64,000 nucleotides of DNA from Clostridia bacterium. Its GTDB lineage: Bacteria > Bacillota > Clostridia > Oscillospirales > CAG-272. Shown here in pieces: positions 24,376 through 32,961 of this stretch (position 1 is its first letter; every line of letters starts with the position of its first letter). The stretch covers positions 1 to 64,000 of the forward strand of contig JAFYOX010000069.1 of the NCBI GenBank assembly GCA_017547755.1, written 5' to 3'. Made by a program: the position numbers and the translations under genes. The notes below the pieces were generated by a model that was given only the letters and a program-made list of their open reading frames with translations, did not search any database and was not told where the DNA came from.

Positions 24376-25125
24376 ATGAAAAAACTCCGTATCATGACCT
24401 ACAATATCCAGCATGGACACGTTCATCTGGACAAATACATTGACCTGACGAAGGTCTGCGACGTGATCAGGGAATACGATCCCGACATCATCGGACTGAA
24501 CGAAGTGCGCGGACGCGGTACGAACAAGGACTATACCGCGCAGGTCGAAACGATGGCGGCGTACCTCGGCTACCACTGCTATTTCGGACGCTCCATCATG
24601 ATCGGCGGAACGAATCCCTACGGCAACGCGGTCCTGTCGAAGTATCCGATCATCGAAGCGTCGGTCATCAGAATCCCGAATCCGGTCGATCCGTCCGCGT
24701 GCCGGCATTTTGAGCCCCGTTCGCTCTGCCGCTGCGTGGTCGAAGTCCCTGCCGACGGCGAAGCGGGCACCTACGAAGGCCCTGTTGTGAACGTCGCGGT
24801 GTATTCCTCGCACTTCGGTCTGTCCGAAGCCGAACAGGAGCACGCGGTTTCCACGGCGATCACGACCCTTTCGGCGGAAGCACTCCCGTTCATCCTGATG
24901 GGCGACTTCAACATGGAGCCGGACAACAGGCTCATGCAGCCGCTGCATAAGGCATACAACAGCGTCGATCCGCTGCTTGACGGAAAGAAGAGCTTCCCGT
25001 CGGACAAGCCGTCCATCAAGATCGACTATATCTACACGTCGAAGAATGTGAACATTCTCGCGGCGGACATCCCGCAGATCGTGGCAAGCGACCACTGTCC
25101 GATCTGGGCGGATATTGAAGTATAA
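24376..25125 (+). CDS. Endonuclease/exonuclease/phosphatase (EEP) family hydrolase
   Basis: A 249-residue Mg-dependent phosphoesterase fold. All core motifs are visible: RIMTYNIQHG, the metal-binding Glu in IIGLNEVRG, SSHFGLSEAEQ, ILMGDFNMEPD and the terminal ASDHCPIWADIE. Substrates in this superfamily range from nucleic acids to phosphoinositides and cannot be told here. No good ribosome site precedes the ATG; the upstream 60 bp is the palindromic module, so expression may come from read-through of the DUF4091 transcript. Confidence 0.9.
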   Translation: MKKLRIMTYNIQHGHVHLDKYIDLTKVCDVIREYDPDIIGLNEVRGRGTNKDYTAQVETMAAYLGYHCYFGRSIMIGGTNPYGNAVLSKYPIIEASVIRIPNPVDPSACRHFEPRSLCRCVVEVPADGEAGTYEGPVVNVAVYSSHFGLSEAEQEHAVSTAITTLSAEALPFILMGDFNMEPDNRLMQPLHKAYNSVDPLLDGKKSFPSDKPSIKIDYIYTSKNVNILAADIPQIVASDHCPIWADIEV

Positions 25126-25128
25126 CGA

Positions 25129-25163
25129 AAAACAGGGACGATTTTTTGAATCGTCCCTGTTTT
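25129..25163. terminator. Bidirectional terminator (EEP gene / anti-sigma gene)
   Basis: AAAACAGGGACGATT and AATCGTCCCTGTTT flank a short loop. A- and T-runs on both sides serve convergent genes. Confidence 0.92.
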
Positions 25164-25166
25164 CTT

Positions 25167-26621
25167 TCAGTCCGCTTTTTCTGCGGTGAAGTCGATGTGC
25201 CAGTCGCCGTCGATGGTGAGGCTGATGCTGTTGAGCCGCATCAGGACTTCGTCTCCGAACGTGAGGTCGAGTCCTTTGTTTTTGAGGTCGCCCGCGCCGT
25301 GGAAGGGCATCGAATATTCGATGTCGACGCTGGTGTTTCCGCGTTCACTGGACTGTCCGCCGCCGCGGTAGTCCCACCGTTCGGCAGAAGCAACACGCTC
25401 CGGCTCGATCCAACCGAGGAGGACCTGCACATACTGCACATTTTCTTCGAAATCAAATTCCACGGCGGAGTTTCGGCGGAACAGGATGTCGTAGGTGTTG
25501 TTCAATTCGTCGATACGGGTCGTCATATCGTCGAATGCAAAGCAAATGCCGTAGCGGTCGCAGAAAAGTCCTCCGTTCGGGAGGTCTTCTGCCGGAACGA
25601 TTTCGTCAAGTGCCGGGATTTCGACAAGATAACGTGCGTCATCTTCGAGCATATCGAAAATGACAGTGATATCCGTGAGATCAATGGTTGCGATGTCCGA
25701 CGCAAGAGGTTCGTCCATTGTGAGAATGTACTCCATTTTGTAGGAAATCAGATTATTTACTCCGTATTCCCGTTCTGATTCGGGAATAGAAACGCTGTGT
25801 CCGCTCTGCCCGAAGACGTTGTATGCGTTTCCTTCCGTATCGGTGACGGATACGATGCCGGAATTATACCGGATGGATTCGCAATGCGTTGCCCAATATT
25901 CCATATTTTCGCTCTGCGGGTCGAGGATTACGTCAAACACCAGATACCGGCTGTTCTCCGCGAGAGGGAACGCGATCACCGTCAAACCGTCGCTGACCGG
26001 ATAGGCATAGTTTGCCCAGACGGAGTTTTCCATCGATTTCATGGAGAGCGTGCAGTCCGCGCCGCTCCATTCAAGAGTGTAGTTGTGGATTTCCGCGTCG
26101 GGGTCAATCACGGCGTAACCCGTGTACCGTGCGCCGACGACACTTCCGCCGGTACAGGTGAGGGTGTACGGTTCATTATCCATACCGTACAGGGTCATTT
26201 TCGGCATACAGTCGGGATTTTCGAAGAAATTATGCGGAACATCGCGGTTGGTCAGGACGGTGACTTCCCACATTCCCTTATGTTCCCTGTCTTCTGCGGG
26301 AATCATGGATGCGGCTTCGATGCGGTCACTGCCTGCCTGTACGGTGGTTATGAGGGTGAAGACTTCCTCCTGTTTTGCCGTGACAACCCCCATTCCGGGG
26401 ACGAACGTAAGATATTCATAAATCCGTACCCCCGCGCCCATCAGCACCAGTGCCGCACAGAACAGTGCCGCGCAGACGGCGATCCGGCGTACGGGAAGGA
26501 TTTTTTTCTTTGTTTTCCGCTGTCCTGCCTCTTCCATCGCCGCGAGAGTGCGGCGGTTCAGTTCTTCGGACGGAACGGCGGTCAGGTCGCGGATTTCGGG
26601 AAGATTGCAGTCGTTTTTCAT
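25167..26621 (-). CDS. Membrane-anchored protein encoded with an ECF sigma factor (probable anti-sigma/sensor)
   Basis: A 484-residue protein: a cytosolic N-terminus of about 45 residues (LTAVPSEELNRRTLAAMEEA), one membrane span (IAVCAALFCAALVLMGAGV) and a large exported beta-rich domain, typical of anti-sigma factors that hold an ECF factor at the membrane. Its start ATG (26621) overlaps the sigma gene stop in ATGA. The exported domain has no motif I recognise. Ribosome site GGAGGACAGCAA. The anti-sigma role is inferred from topology and gene order. Confidence 0.8.
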   Translation of the reverse strand: MKNDCNLPEIRDLTAVPSEELNRRTLAAMEEAGQRKTKKKILPVRRIAVCAALFCAALVLMGAGVRIYEYLTFVPGMGVVTAKQEEVFTLITTVQAGSDRIEAASMIPAEDREHKGMWEVTVLTNRDVPHNFFENPDCMPKMTLYGMDNEPYTLTCTGGSVVGARYTGYAVIDPDAEIHNYTLEWSGADCTLSMKSMENSVWANYAYPVSDGLTVIAFPLAENSRYLVFDVILDPQSENMEYWATHCESIRYNSGIVSVTDTEGNAYNVFGQSGHSVSIPESEREYGVNNLISYKMEYILTMDEPLASDIATIDLTDITVIFDMLEDDARYLVEIPALDEIVPAEDLPNGGLFCDRYGICFAFDDMTTRIDELNNTYDILFRRNSAVEFDFEENVQYVQVLLGWIEPERVASAERWDYRGGGQSSERGNTSVDIEYSMPFHGAGDLKNKGLDLTFGDEVLMRLNSISLTIDGDWHIDFTAEKAD

Positions 26622-27109
26622 TTGCTGTCCTCCTTTTTCGGAAGATATTCCGTTAAATTCAGGTTTTTGGCGAGCGTGCGTCTGGCACGTGTCAGGCGGA
26701 TACGCAGATTGGCGGGAGTCAGATCGAGCATCCGTGCCGCCTCGTCCGCGGAATAGCCGCAGACCGCGCAGAGATAGAGCGGCATCCGGTAATTTTCCGG
26801 CAGGGCAAGCAGAGCGTCCATGATCTCGGTGGTTCCGGATTCCTCGCATACGGCAAGGGATTCCGGAATTTCCCCGCAGGGTCTGTTCCGCCGGATAAGG
26901 TCGGTACAGCGGTGCACGGCGCACCGGATGAACCACGCGCGTTCGTGCTCCGAACCGGGTTCGGTTTTCGGCGGATGCTCCATCCATGTGAGAAAGGTAT
27001 TCTGATAGGCGTCGTCCGCGAGGGTCGGATCGAATCCCGCCAGCTTCACGAGGCAGACGCGGTACACAACGGTACCGTAAGTTTCAAGTACGCGCTTGGC
27101 TTCCTCCAT
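26618..27109 (-). CDS. ECF-type RNA polymerase sigma factor
   Basis: A 163-residue sigma-70 ECF factor of normal length. Region 2 is seen in PTLADDAYQNTFLTWMEHP and AWFIRCAVHRCTDLIRRN; region 4 in LLALPENYRMPLYLCAVCG and ARMLDLTPANLRIRLTRARRTL. The start at 27109 follows GGAGGTGCGCCG; in-frame sequence further upstream looks non-coding. It overlaps the membrane partner gene by 4 bp, so the two are translationally coupled. The promoter and a palindrome lie just upstream. Confidence 0.93.
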   Translation of the reverse strand: MEEAKRVLETYGTVVYRVCLVKLAGFDPTLADDAYQNTFLTWMEHPPKTEPGSEHERAWFIRCAVHRCTDLIRRNRPCGEIPESLAVCEESGTTEIMDALLALPENYRMPLYLCAVCGYSADEAARMLDLTPANLRIRLTRARRTLAKNLNLTEYLPKKEDSK

Positions 27110-27146
27110 CGGCGCACCTCCTTTTGTTTGGATTTTATGTTTTCTG

Positions 27147-27188
27147 TGTCCGGACATCCATAATACGCCGGTGACATTGCATTTGCAA
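27147..27188 (-). promoter_or_regulatory. Promoter and palindrome of the sigma/anti-sigma pair
   Basis: Minus strand TTGCAA (27188-27183), 17-bp spacer, TATTAT (27165-27160). The perfect palindrome TGTCCGGACA (27147-27156) lies at about the transcription start and could be an operator. Confidence 0.65.
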
Positions 27189-27303
27189 CAGCGGATGAAA
27201 AATTTCTCCCCAAAAAAGTTTCCCCGGCGGAGGATTATTCCCGTACATACTTTTCCGCCGTGCCTCATATGATGTACCATAAATCGGAAATGGGGTAGAC
27301 AAA

Positions 27304-28296
27304 ATGGCAGGAAAAACATATTATTCGTCCTATGAAACGGCGGCTCCGGTGCTGGTTCCGGCACCGGGAGATGTACGTCCGTATGTGCCGGAAGGCGCGC
27401 TGATGAAGAAAAACGTTCTCCGGAACCGTGCGGCAGTGGAGGAAGCGGCCAGACGCGGCACGACCGTGGAGGCGATGTGCGTTCTCTGCGACTGCACGAC
27501 GATGCAGCTCACGGTCGATCTGCCGGACGGTATCCGCGGGATTCTTCCGCGGGAAGAAGCGGGCTGGACCTGTGACGGCAGCGAAGTCCGGGACATTGCG
27601 ATCATCACGCGCGTCGGCAAGCCGGTACAGTTCAAGATCACGGAGATCTACGAGGACGAACGCGGCACGGTGACGGCGATGCTGTCCCGACGCGCGGCTC
27701 AGCGGGAATGCTGTGAGCAGTACGTATCGCGGCTGGTTCCGGGGGATGTGATCCCGGCGAGGGTGACGCATCTGGAACCGTTCGGCGCGTTCTGCGACAT
27801 CGGCGGCGGGATCGTTTCCCTGCTGACGGTCGACCGGGTCTCGGTCTCGCGGATCTCGCATCCGTCCGACCGCTTCCGATGCGGAGAATACATCCACGCG
27901 GTGGTACAGTCGGTGGAAGAGGACGGACGCATCTACCTTACCCACCGGGAACTGCTCGGAACATGGGAAGAAAACGCCGCCGCGTTCGCGCCCGGTCAGA
28001 CGGTGACGGGGATCGTGCGCTCCGTGGAGGATTACGGCGTGTTCGTGGAGCTTGCGCCGAACCTTGCGGGACTGGCGGAACCGTTTGACGGCGCCTGTCC
28101 GGGCGACGCCTGCTCGGTCTACATCAAAAGCCTGCTTCCGGAGCGGATGAAGATCAAGCTCGTCATGATCGATCTCTGCGGAAAAGCCGACGTGACCCCG
28201 TGCCGCTATTTCGTTGACACCGATGCCGTCCGCCACATGGAACGCTGGCGCTATTCTCCGGAAGAATGCCGCCGGACCGTGGAGACGGAGTTTTAG
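27304..28296 (+). CDS. S1 RNA-binding-domain protein
   Basis: A 330-residue cytosolic protein with three S1-type OB folds in a row: about 55-125 (VEAMCVLCDCTTMQLTVDLP), about 145-215 (VIPARVTHLEPFGAFCDIGG) and about 230-295 (VTGIVRSVEDYGVFVELAP). Such proteins resemble short bacterial ribosomal protein S1 and bind RNA or the ribosome. The N-terminal 50 residues (TYYSSYETAAPVLVPAPGDV) are unlike canonical S1. The gene is divergent from the sigma/anti-sigma pair. Ribosome site is modest (ATGGGGTAGACAAA). Confidence 0.85.
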   Translation: MAGKTYYSSYETAAPVLVPAPGDVRPYVPEGALMKKNVLRNRAAVEEAARRGTTVEAMCVLCDCTTMQLTVDLPDGIRGILPREEAGWTCDGSEVRDIAIITRVGKPVQFKITEIYEDERGTVTAMLSRRAAQRECCEQYVSRLVPGDVIPARVTHLEPFGAFCDIGGGIVSLLTVDRVSVSRISHPSDRFRCGEYIHAVVQSVEEDGRIYLTHRELLGTWEENAAAFAPGQTVTGIVRSVEDYGVFVELAPNLAGLAEPFDGACPGDACSVYIKSLLPERMKIKLVMIDLCGKADVTPCRYFVDTDAVRHMERWRYSPEECRRTVETEF

Positions 28297-28338
28297 AAGG
28301 AACGTTCCGGATAACCGAGACGAATCCCGGGCAGGGGA

Positions 28339-28367
28339 TTGTGCGGATTTTCCGGATGTGCTATAAT
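28339..28367 (+). promoter_or_regulatory. Promoter for the EamA transporter gene
   Basis: TTGTGC (28339-28344), 17-bp spacer, TATAAT (28362-28367), about 30 bp before the ATG at 28398. Confidence 0.75.
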
Positions 28368-28397
28368 GGAGAAAATTTCTTGAAGGGGAATTTCTTC

Positions 28398-29291
28398 ATG
28401 GATAAACGCACGGCAAACAAAGCGAAGCTGCAATGTTTTACTTCGATGTTCCTGTTCGGGACCATCGGACTTTTTGTGCGCGGCATTGCCCTGCCATCGG
28501 CGGTGATCGCGCTGGTACGCGGCATCATCGGGGCGGCATTTCTTGCGGCGGTGATGGCGGTACGGCGGAAAGCGGTGGATTTTTCGGCGGTACGCCGGAA
28601 TCTGCCTCTTCTGGCCGCATCGGGCGCGGCGATCGGGATCAACTGGATCCTGCTGTTTGAGGCATACCGCTATACGACGGTTGCCGCCGCGACGGTCTGC
28701 TACTATCTCGCGCCGGTATTCGTGATCCTGGCGTCGCCCCTTCTGCTCGGCGAGCGGATCACGCGGAAAAAAGGGATCTGCGCGGCAGTCTCGCTGGCGG
28801 GGGTGGTCCTGGTATCGGGGATTTTTTCCGGAAACGCGGAAGCGTCTTCCTCTCACGGGATCGGCATCCTCTGCGGAACAGCGGCGGCGGTTTTCTATGC
28901 GTCGGTCATTCTGCTGAACAAGAAGATCACCGGACTGACCGCGCTGGAGAGAACCGTATTCCAGCTCGGACTGTCCGCCGCCGTGCTTCTGCCGTACGTT
29001 CTCAGAACCGGCGGCATCGGTGACATCGCCGCGCTTTCCGCAAAAGGTCTGCTCCTCCTCCTGATCGTCAGCATCGTTCACACAGGCGTGACCTACGTCA
29101 TGTACTTCGGCTCCATCGGCCGCCTGCCCGTACAGACAGCCGCTCTCCTCAGCTACATCGACCCCGTCGTCGCCGTCCTTCTCTCCGCCCTCGTCCTGCA
29201 CGAACCCCTCACCCTCACCGGAATCCTCGGCGCAGCCCTGGTCCTCGGCTCAACCATGATAAGCGAAGGTGTGTTTGGCGGGGAAGAGTGA
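28398..29291 (+). CDS. EamA/DMT-superfamily permease
   Basis: A 297-residue inner-membrane protein with about ten helices in two EamA repeats: first repeat MFLFGTIGLFVRGIALPSAV and YYLAPVFVILASPLLLGERI; second repeat GILCGTAAAVFYASVILLNK and ALLSYIDPVVAVLLSALVLHE. Members export amino acids and other metabolites; the substrate is unknown. The start at 28398 follows GAAGGGGAATTTCTTC and lies downstream of a clear promoter; an in-frame upstream extension overlapping the S1 gene is not supported. Confidence 0.93.
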   Translation: MDKRTANKAKLQCFTSMFLFGTIGLFVRGIALPSAVIALVRGIIGAAFLAAVMAVRRKAVDFSAVRRNLPLLAASGAAIGINWILLFEAYRYTTVAAATVCYYLAPVFVILASPLLLGERITRKKGICAAVSLAGVVLVSGIFSGNAEASSSHGIGILCGTAAAVFYASVILLNKKITGLTALERTVFQLGLSAAVLLPYVLRTGGIGDIAALSAKGLLLLLIVSIVHTGVTYVMYFGSIGRLPVQTAALLSYIDPVVAVLLSALVLHEPLTLTGILGAALVLGSTMISEGVFGGEE

Positions 29292-29306
29292 GGTTTGAGT
29301 TTTTTC

Positions 29307-29694
29307 TTGAGGGGAACTTTTGAGAAAAGTTCCCCTCAAACTCCCTTCAAAACCTTTTAAACGGAGGCTTGGGTGGAGTCTGTGCAATTCCGGTGCATCA
29401 AATTTGGATGTACAAGTCCCGAGAAGACCGTTCGCGACCTCGTTACCTCGGTATAGTGGGATGTTGGGTTTGAATTATACGTAAAAATCCCTCTTTTTGA
29501 AGGATCAGCAAACTTTTACTTATAATTTCACCCAAACTTCCCGCTGTGCCGAGCGTGCGAGGTCGCGAACGGTCTTCTTATAGTTTGTATGACTATATTT
29601 GATGCACCGGATCTGCACAAACTATATTTGTCCTGATCGTTCAAAAGGTTTTGAAGGTGGTTTGGAGGAAACTTTTTTCAAAAGTTTCCTCCAA
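29307..29694. repeat. 388-bp imperfect inverted repeat (nested palindrome)
   Basis: The whole interval folds on itself about a centre near 29500. Outer ends are 15-bp-stem hairpins with triloops: TTGAGGGGAACTTTT-GAG (29307-29339) and TTGGAGGAAACTTTT-TTC (29662-29694). Inside, AAAACCTTTT pairs with AAAAGGTTTT, CCGGTGCATCAAAT with ATTTGATGCACCGG, AGAAGACCGTTCGCGACCTCG (first 20 bases) with its complement at about 29559-29579, and GAATTATA with TATAATTTC. Many mismatches are T/C on one arm, which become G-U pairs in RNA. No coding frame is convincing. It resembles a MITE or a long structured RNA. Confidence 0.8.
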
Positions 29695-29715
29695 GCGCGT
29701 CTCCCCTCCGAAACC

Positions 29716-29744
29716 TTGACAACTCCCGTATTTTTTGTTATACT
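29716..29744 (+). promoter_or_regulatory. Promoter for the alpha-L-fucosidase gene
   Basis: TTGACA (29716-29721), 17-bp spacer, TATACT (29739-29744), 34 bp before the ATG. Confidence 0.85.
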
Positions 29745-29778
29745 GGGGCAAATTTTATGGGATATGAGGAGGTTTTCT

Positions 29779-31206
29779 ATGTATCCGTATTTTGAAAGTG
29801 ACCGGATGGCGGTGAAGTGCTGTCCGTCGGCGAGACAGCTTGCTGTGGAGCAGATGGAGTTCTACGCGTTCGCGCATTTTACGGTCAACACCTTTACCGA
29901 TCAGGAATGGGGCGACGGCACCGAACCGGAATCCGTGTTCAATCCTACCGCGTTTGACGCGGATCAGTGGGTGGACGCGCTGAGATCCGCCGGAGTGAAA
30001 GGGCTGATCCTCACCTGCAAGCACCACGACGGGTTCTGTCTCTGGCCGAGCGCGGTGACGGAACACAGTGTCAAAAACAGTCCCTTCCGCGGCGGAAACG
30101 GCGACGTTGTCCGCGAAGTCAGCGACGCCTGCCGGAGAGGCGGACTGAAATTCGGCGTATATCTCTCTCCGTGGGACCGCAATGCGGCTGTTTACGGACA
30201 GGGCGAAGCGTACGATGATTTCTTCTGCCGTCAGCTGACCGAACTCTGCACGAATTACGGCGAGCTCTTTTCCGTATGGTTCGACGGTGCGTGCGGCGAA
30301 GGCCCGAACGGCAAAAAGCAGGTCTACGACTGGAACCGCTATTATGCGCTCGTCCGCGAACTTCAGCCGAACGCGTGCCTTTCCATCTGCGGACCCGACA
30401 TCCGCTGGTGCGGCAACGAAGCCGGCGACACCAGAGAAAGCGAATGGTCCGTACTTCCCACCGGATTCCTTTCTCCCGAAGAAGTGGCGGCAAAGAGCCA
30501 GACGTCCGACAGCAAGGAATTCCGCGAAAAGAAGATCGACGCCATGGAAAAGGATCTCGGCAGCCGCGGATTTATCGAAAACGCGACCGGATTCGCGTGG
30601 AGACCGTCCGAGACCGACACGTCCATCCGTCCGGGCTGGTTCTACCATGCCTCCGAAGACGGCCGCGTCCGTTCCACGGAAACCCTGCTCGACATCTGGT
30701 ACCGCACTGTCGGCGGCAACTCGCTCCTTCTTCTGAACATTCCGCCGGACAGACGCGGTCTGTTCCACGAAGTGGACGTACAGCGCCTGCGCGAAATGGG
30801 CGAATACATCCGTAAGACCTTTGCGGACAACCTCGCGGAAAACGCAGTGATCACGGCGTCCTCCGACGACGGCTATCATCTCCCCGAAAACGTGAAGGTC
30901 AACAATTACGACGCTTACTACAAGCCGTTCGACGGCGAAAACGCGGTCACGCTGACCGTGAAGCTCGACGGTATCCACGACGTGAGCCATGTGGTCATCA
31001 AGGAACACATCCCGATGAGCCAGCGCATCGAACACTTTGCCATTGACGCAAAGCAGGCGGACGGCTCGTATGCGGAAGTTGCTTCCGGCACGACGGTCGG
31101 CTATCAGAAGATCGCACGGTTTGCTCCCGTTTCCACGGACGAGATCCGCATCCGCATCGAGGATTCCCGCGTCTGCCCGATCCTGTCGTTTATCGGCGTG
31201 TATTGA
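29779..31206 (+). CDS. Alpha-L-fucosidase, glycoside hydrolase family 29
   Basis: A 475-residue retaining fucosidase expected to release L-fucose from mucin- or plant-type glycans. Seen: FNPTAFDADQWVDALRSAG, LTCKHHDGFCLWPSAVTEHS, KFGVYLSPWDRN, and LFSVWFDGACGEGP with the nucleophile Asp at residue 169. The C-terminal 120 residues form a beta-sandwich-like domain (NAVITASSDDGYHLPENVKV, SHVVIKEHIPMSQRIEHFAI). No signal peptide, so it is probably cytosolic and acts on imported oligosaccharides. The ATG at 29779 follows GAGGAGGTTTTCT; longer in-frame starts lie in the repeat. Confidence 0.93.
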   Translation: MYPYFESDRMAVKCCPSARQLAVEQMEFYAFAHFTVNTFTDQEWGDGTEPESVFNPTAFDADQWVDALRSAGVKGLILTCKHHDGFCLWPSAVTEHSVKNSPFRGGNGDVVREVSDACRRGGLKFGVYLSPWDRNAAVYGQGEAYDDFFCRQLTELCTNYGELFSVWFDGACGEGPNGKKQVYDWNRYYALVRELQPNACLSICGPDIRWCGNEAGDTRESEWSVLPTGFLSPEEVAAKSQTSDSKEFREKKIDAMEKDLGSRGFIENATGFAWRPSETDTSIRPGWFYHASEDGRVRSTETLLDIWYRTVGGNSLLLLNIPPDRRGLFHEVDVQRLREMGEYIRKTFADNLAENAVITASSDDGYHLPENVKVNNYDAYYKPFDGENAVTLTVKLDGIHDVSHVVIKEHIPMSQRIEHFAIDAKQADGSYAEVASGTTVGYQKIARFAPVSTDEIRIRIEDSRVCPILSFIGVY

Positions 31207-31243
31207 TTCCGGAAAACTGAATATTTCTTCCCGTAAAGGGTAC

Positions 31244-31280
31244 AATAATCCCACATCTTCCAGAAAAGTGTGGGATTATT
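31244..31280 (+). promoter_or_regulatory. Strong hairpin covering the ribosome site of the PTS gene
   Basis: AATAATCCCACA (31244-31255) pairs perfectly with TGTGGGATTATT (31269-31280) around a 13-base loop, ending three bases before the ATG. The only plausible Shine-Dalgarno (GGGA, 31272-31275) is inside the 3' arm. It could be the fucosidase terminator (tail TTATTTCT), a translational lock, or an antitermination target as at other PTS genes. Confidence 0.6.
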
Positions 31281-31283
31281 TCT

Positions 31284-32882
31284 ATGAACAACAAATTTTT
31301 CGGCGTACTGCAGCGGGTCGGGCGGAGCTTCATGCTTCCGATCGCCGTTCTTCCCGTTGCCGGACTCCTTCTCGGGATCGGCAGTTCGTTCACCAATCCG
31401 ACGACGATCGAGACCTACCATCTGACCGGACTTCTCGGGGACGGCACGTTCCTGCACGGACTGCTCGTCATCATGGCAAAGGTCGGCAGCGTGATCTTCG
31501 ACAACCTGGCGCTCTTATTTGCGGTCGGTGTGGCGATCGGCATGGCGAAAGCGGAAAAGGAAGTTGCGGCGATCTCGTCCGTGATCGCGTATCTGGTCAT
31601 GAACACCGCGATCTTCGCGCTTCTTGTCCTGTCCGGCACGGTATCCGACAGCGGGGAAGTGATCGGGGATGCTATCGAAGGCACCATCGCGTCCGCGTGC
31701 GGGATCCCGACGCTGCAGACGGGGGTATTCGGCGGGATCATCGTGGGGCTTGGGACGGCGGCGCTGCACAACCGGTTCTATAAGACAAAACTCCCGAATG
31801 CGCTGGCATTTTTCAGCGGCACGCGCTTTGTCCCGATCATCTCCACGGTGGTCTATATGTTTGTCGGGATCGCGCTGTATTTCCTCTGGCCGTTCGCACA
31901 GCGCGGGATCTACGCGCTCGGCGGTCTTGTCACGGGCAGCGGCTATGCCGGAACGCTCATTTTCGGTCTCATCAAACGTGCGCTGATCCCGTTCGGACTG
32001 CACCACGTATTCTATACGCCGTTCTGGCACACCGCGCTCGGCGGCACGGCGGAAGTGGCGGGACAGATCGTGGAAGGCGGACAGAACATTTTCTTCGCGG
32101 AACTGGCGAACGCCGGATCGATCGCGAAGTTCAGCTCGGACGCGGCGCGCTACTTCTCGGGGGAATTCATCTTCATGATTTTCGGTCTGCCGGGCGCGGC
32201 TCTGGCGATGTACCGGTGTGCGAAGCCGGAGAAGAAAAAGGCGGCGGGAGGACTTCTTCTTTCCGCGGCACTGACCTGTATTCTGACGGGGATCACGGAG
32301 CCGATCGAGTTCTCGTTCCTGTTCGTGGCGCCGGCGCTGTTCATCGTGCAGGTGATCCTTGCCGGAAGCGCGTATATGGTGGCGCATATGCTTGACATCG
32401 CGGTAGGTCTGACGTTCTCGGGCGGTTTCCTCGACTTTTTCCTGTTCGGGATCCTGCAGGGGAACGCGAAGACAAACTGGCTCCGCGTGATTCCGGCAGG
32501 GATCGTCTATTTCCTGCTGTACTACTTCATTTTCTGTTTCCTCATCCGCCGCTTCGATTTCAAAACGCCCGGCCGCGAGGACGACGACGCGGAAACGAAG
32601 CTGTACACCAAGGCGGACGTTCAGGCACGTGATCGTGCGGCAAAGGAAAACCTCAGCGAAGCGATCACGGCAGCTCTCGGCGGCCGTGACAACATCGCCG
32701 ACATCGACTGCTGTGCAACTCGCCTGCGCTGCACCGTAAAAGATCCGTCTGCGGTAAACGACGCGGCCCTGAAATCAACCGGGGCGGCAGGCGTTATCCG
32801 GAAAGGCTCCGGTGTTCAGATCGTCTACGGCCCCCATGTCGCAGGAATCAAATCCGATCTTCAGGAATATCTGGGGCAATAA
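31284..32882 (+). CDS. PTS sugar transporter EIICB, glucose/N-acetylglucosamine type
   Basis: A 532-residue fused permease. EIIC spans 1 to about 420 (VLQRVGRSFMLPIAVLPVAG, FGLHHVFYTPFWHTALGG, LTGITEPIEFSFLFVAPALF). EIIB is C-terminal, with the phosphocysteine motif DIDCCATRLRCTVKDPS and VIRKGSGVQIVYGPHV. No EIIA domain is attached, so a separate EIIA is needed for phosphoryl transfer from HPr. The family imports glucose, GlcNAc or similar sugars as phosphates. It lies 77 bp after the fucosidase gene, so the two may be expressed together. Confidence 0.93.
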   Translation: MNNKFFGVLQRVGRSFMLPIAVLPVAGLLLGIGSSFTNPTTIETYHLTGLLGDGTFLHGLLVIMAKVGSVIFDNLALLFAVGVAIGMAKAEKEVAAISSVIAYLVMNTAIFALLVLSGTVSDSGEVIGDAIEGTIASACGIPTLQTGVFGGIIVGLGTAALHNRFYKTKLPNALAFFSGTRFVPIISTVVYMFVGIALYFLWPFAQRGIYALGGLVTGSGYAGTLIFGLIKRALIPFGLHHVFYTPFWHTALGGTAEVAGQIVEGGQNIFFAELANAGSIAKFSSDAARYFSGEFIFMIFGLPGAALAMYRCAKPEKKKAAGGLLLSAALTCILTGITEPIEFSFLFVAPALFIVQVILAGSAYMVAHMLDIAVGLTFSGGFLDFFLFGILQGNAKTNWLRVIPAGIVYFLLYYFIFCFLIRRFDFKTPGREDDDAETKLYTKADVQARDRAAKENLSEAITAALGGRDNIADIDCCATRLRCTVKDPSAVNDAALKSTGAAGVIRKGSGVQIVYGPHVAGIKSDLQEYLGQ

Positions 32883-32961
32883 AAAAATCAAAGGTCATCG
32901 CTTTTTGGCGGTGGCCTTTTGCGGTGAAATGGGGGAGGTGCGGGGCGTTAGGATAGGGGAG

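Noticed and set aside
24326..29694. Reading the GGGGAAC palindromes as insertion-sequence ends
   Set aside because: No transposase frame lies between any pair and no target-site duplication could be seen by eye, so they were kept as a repeat family.
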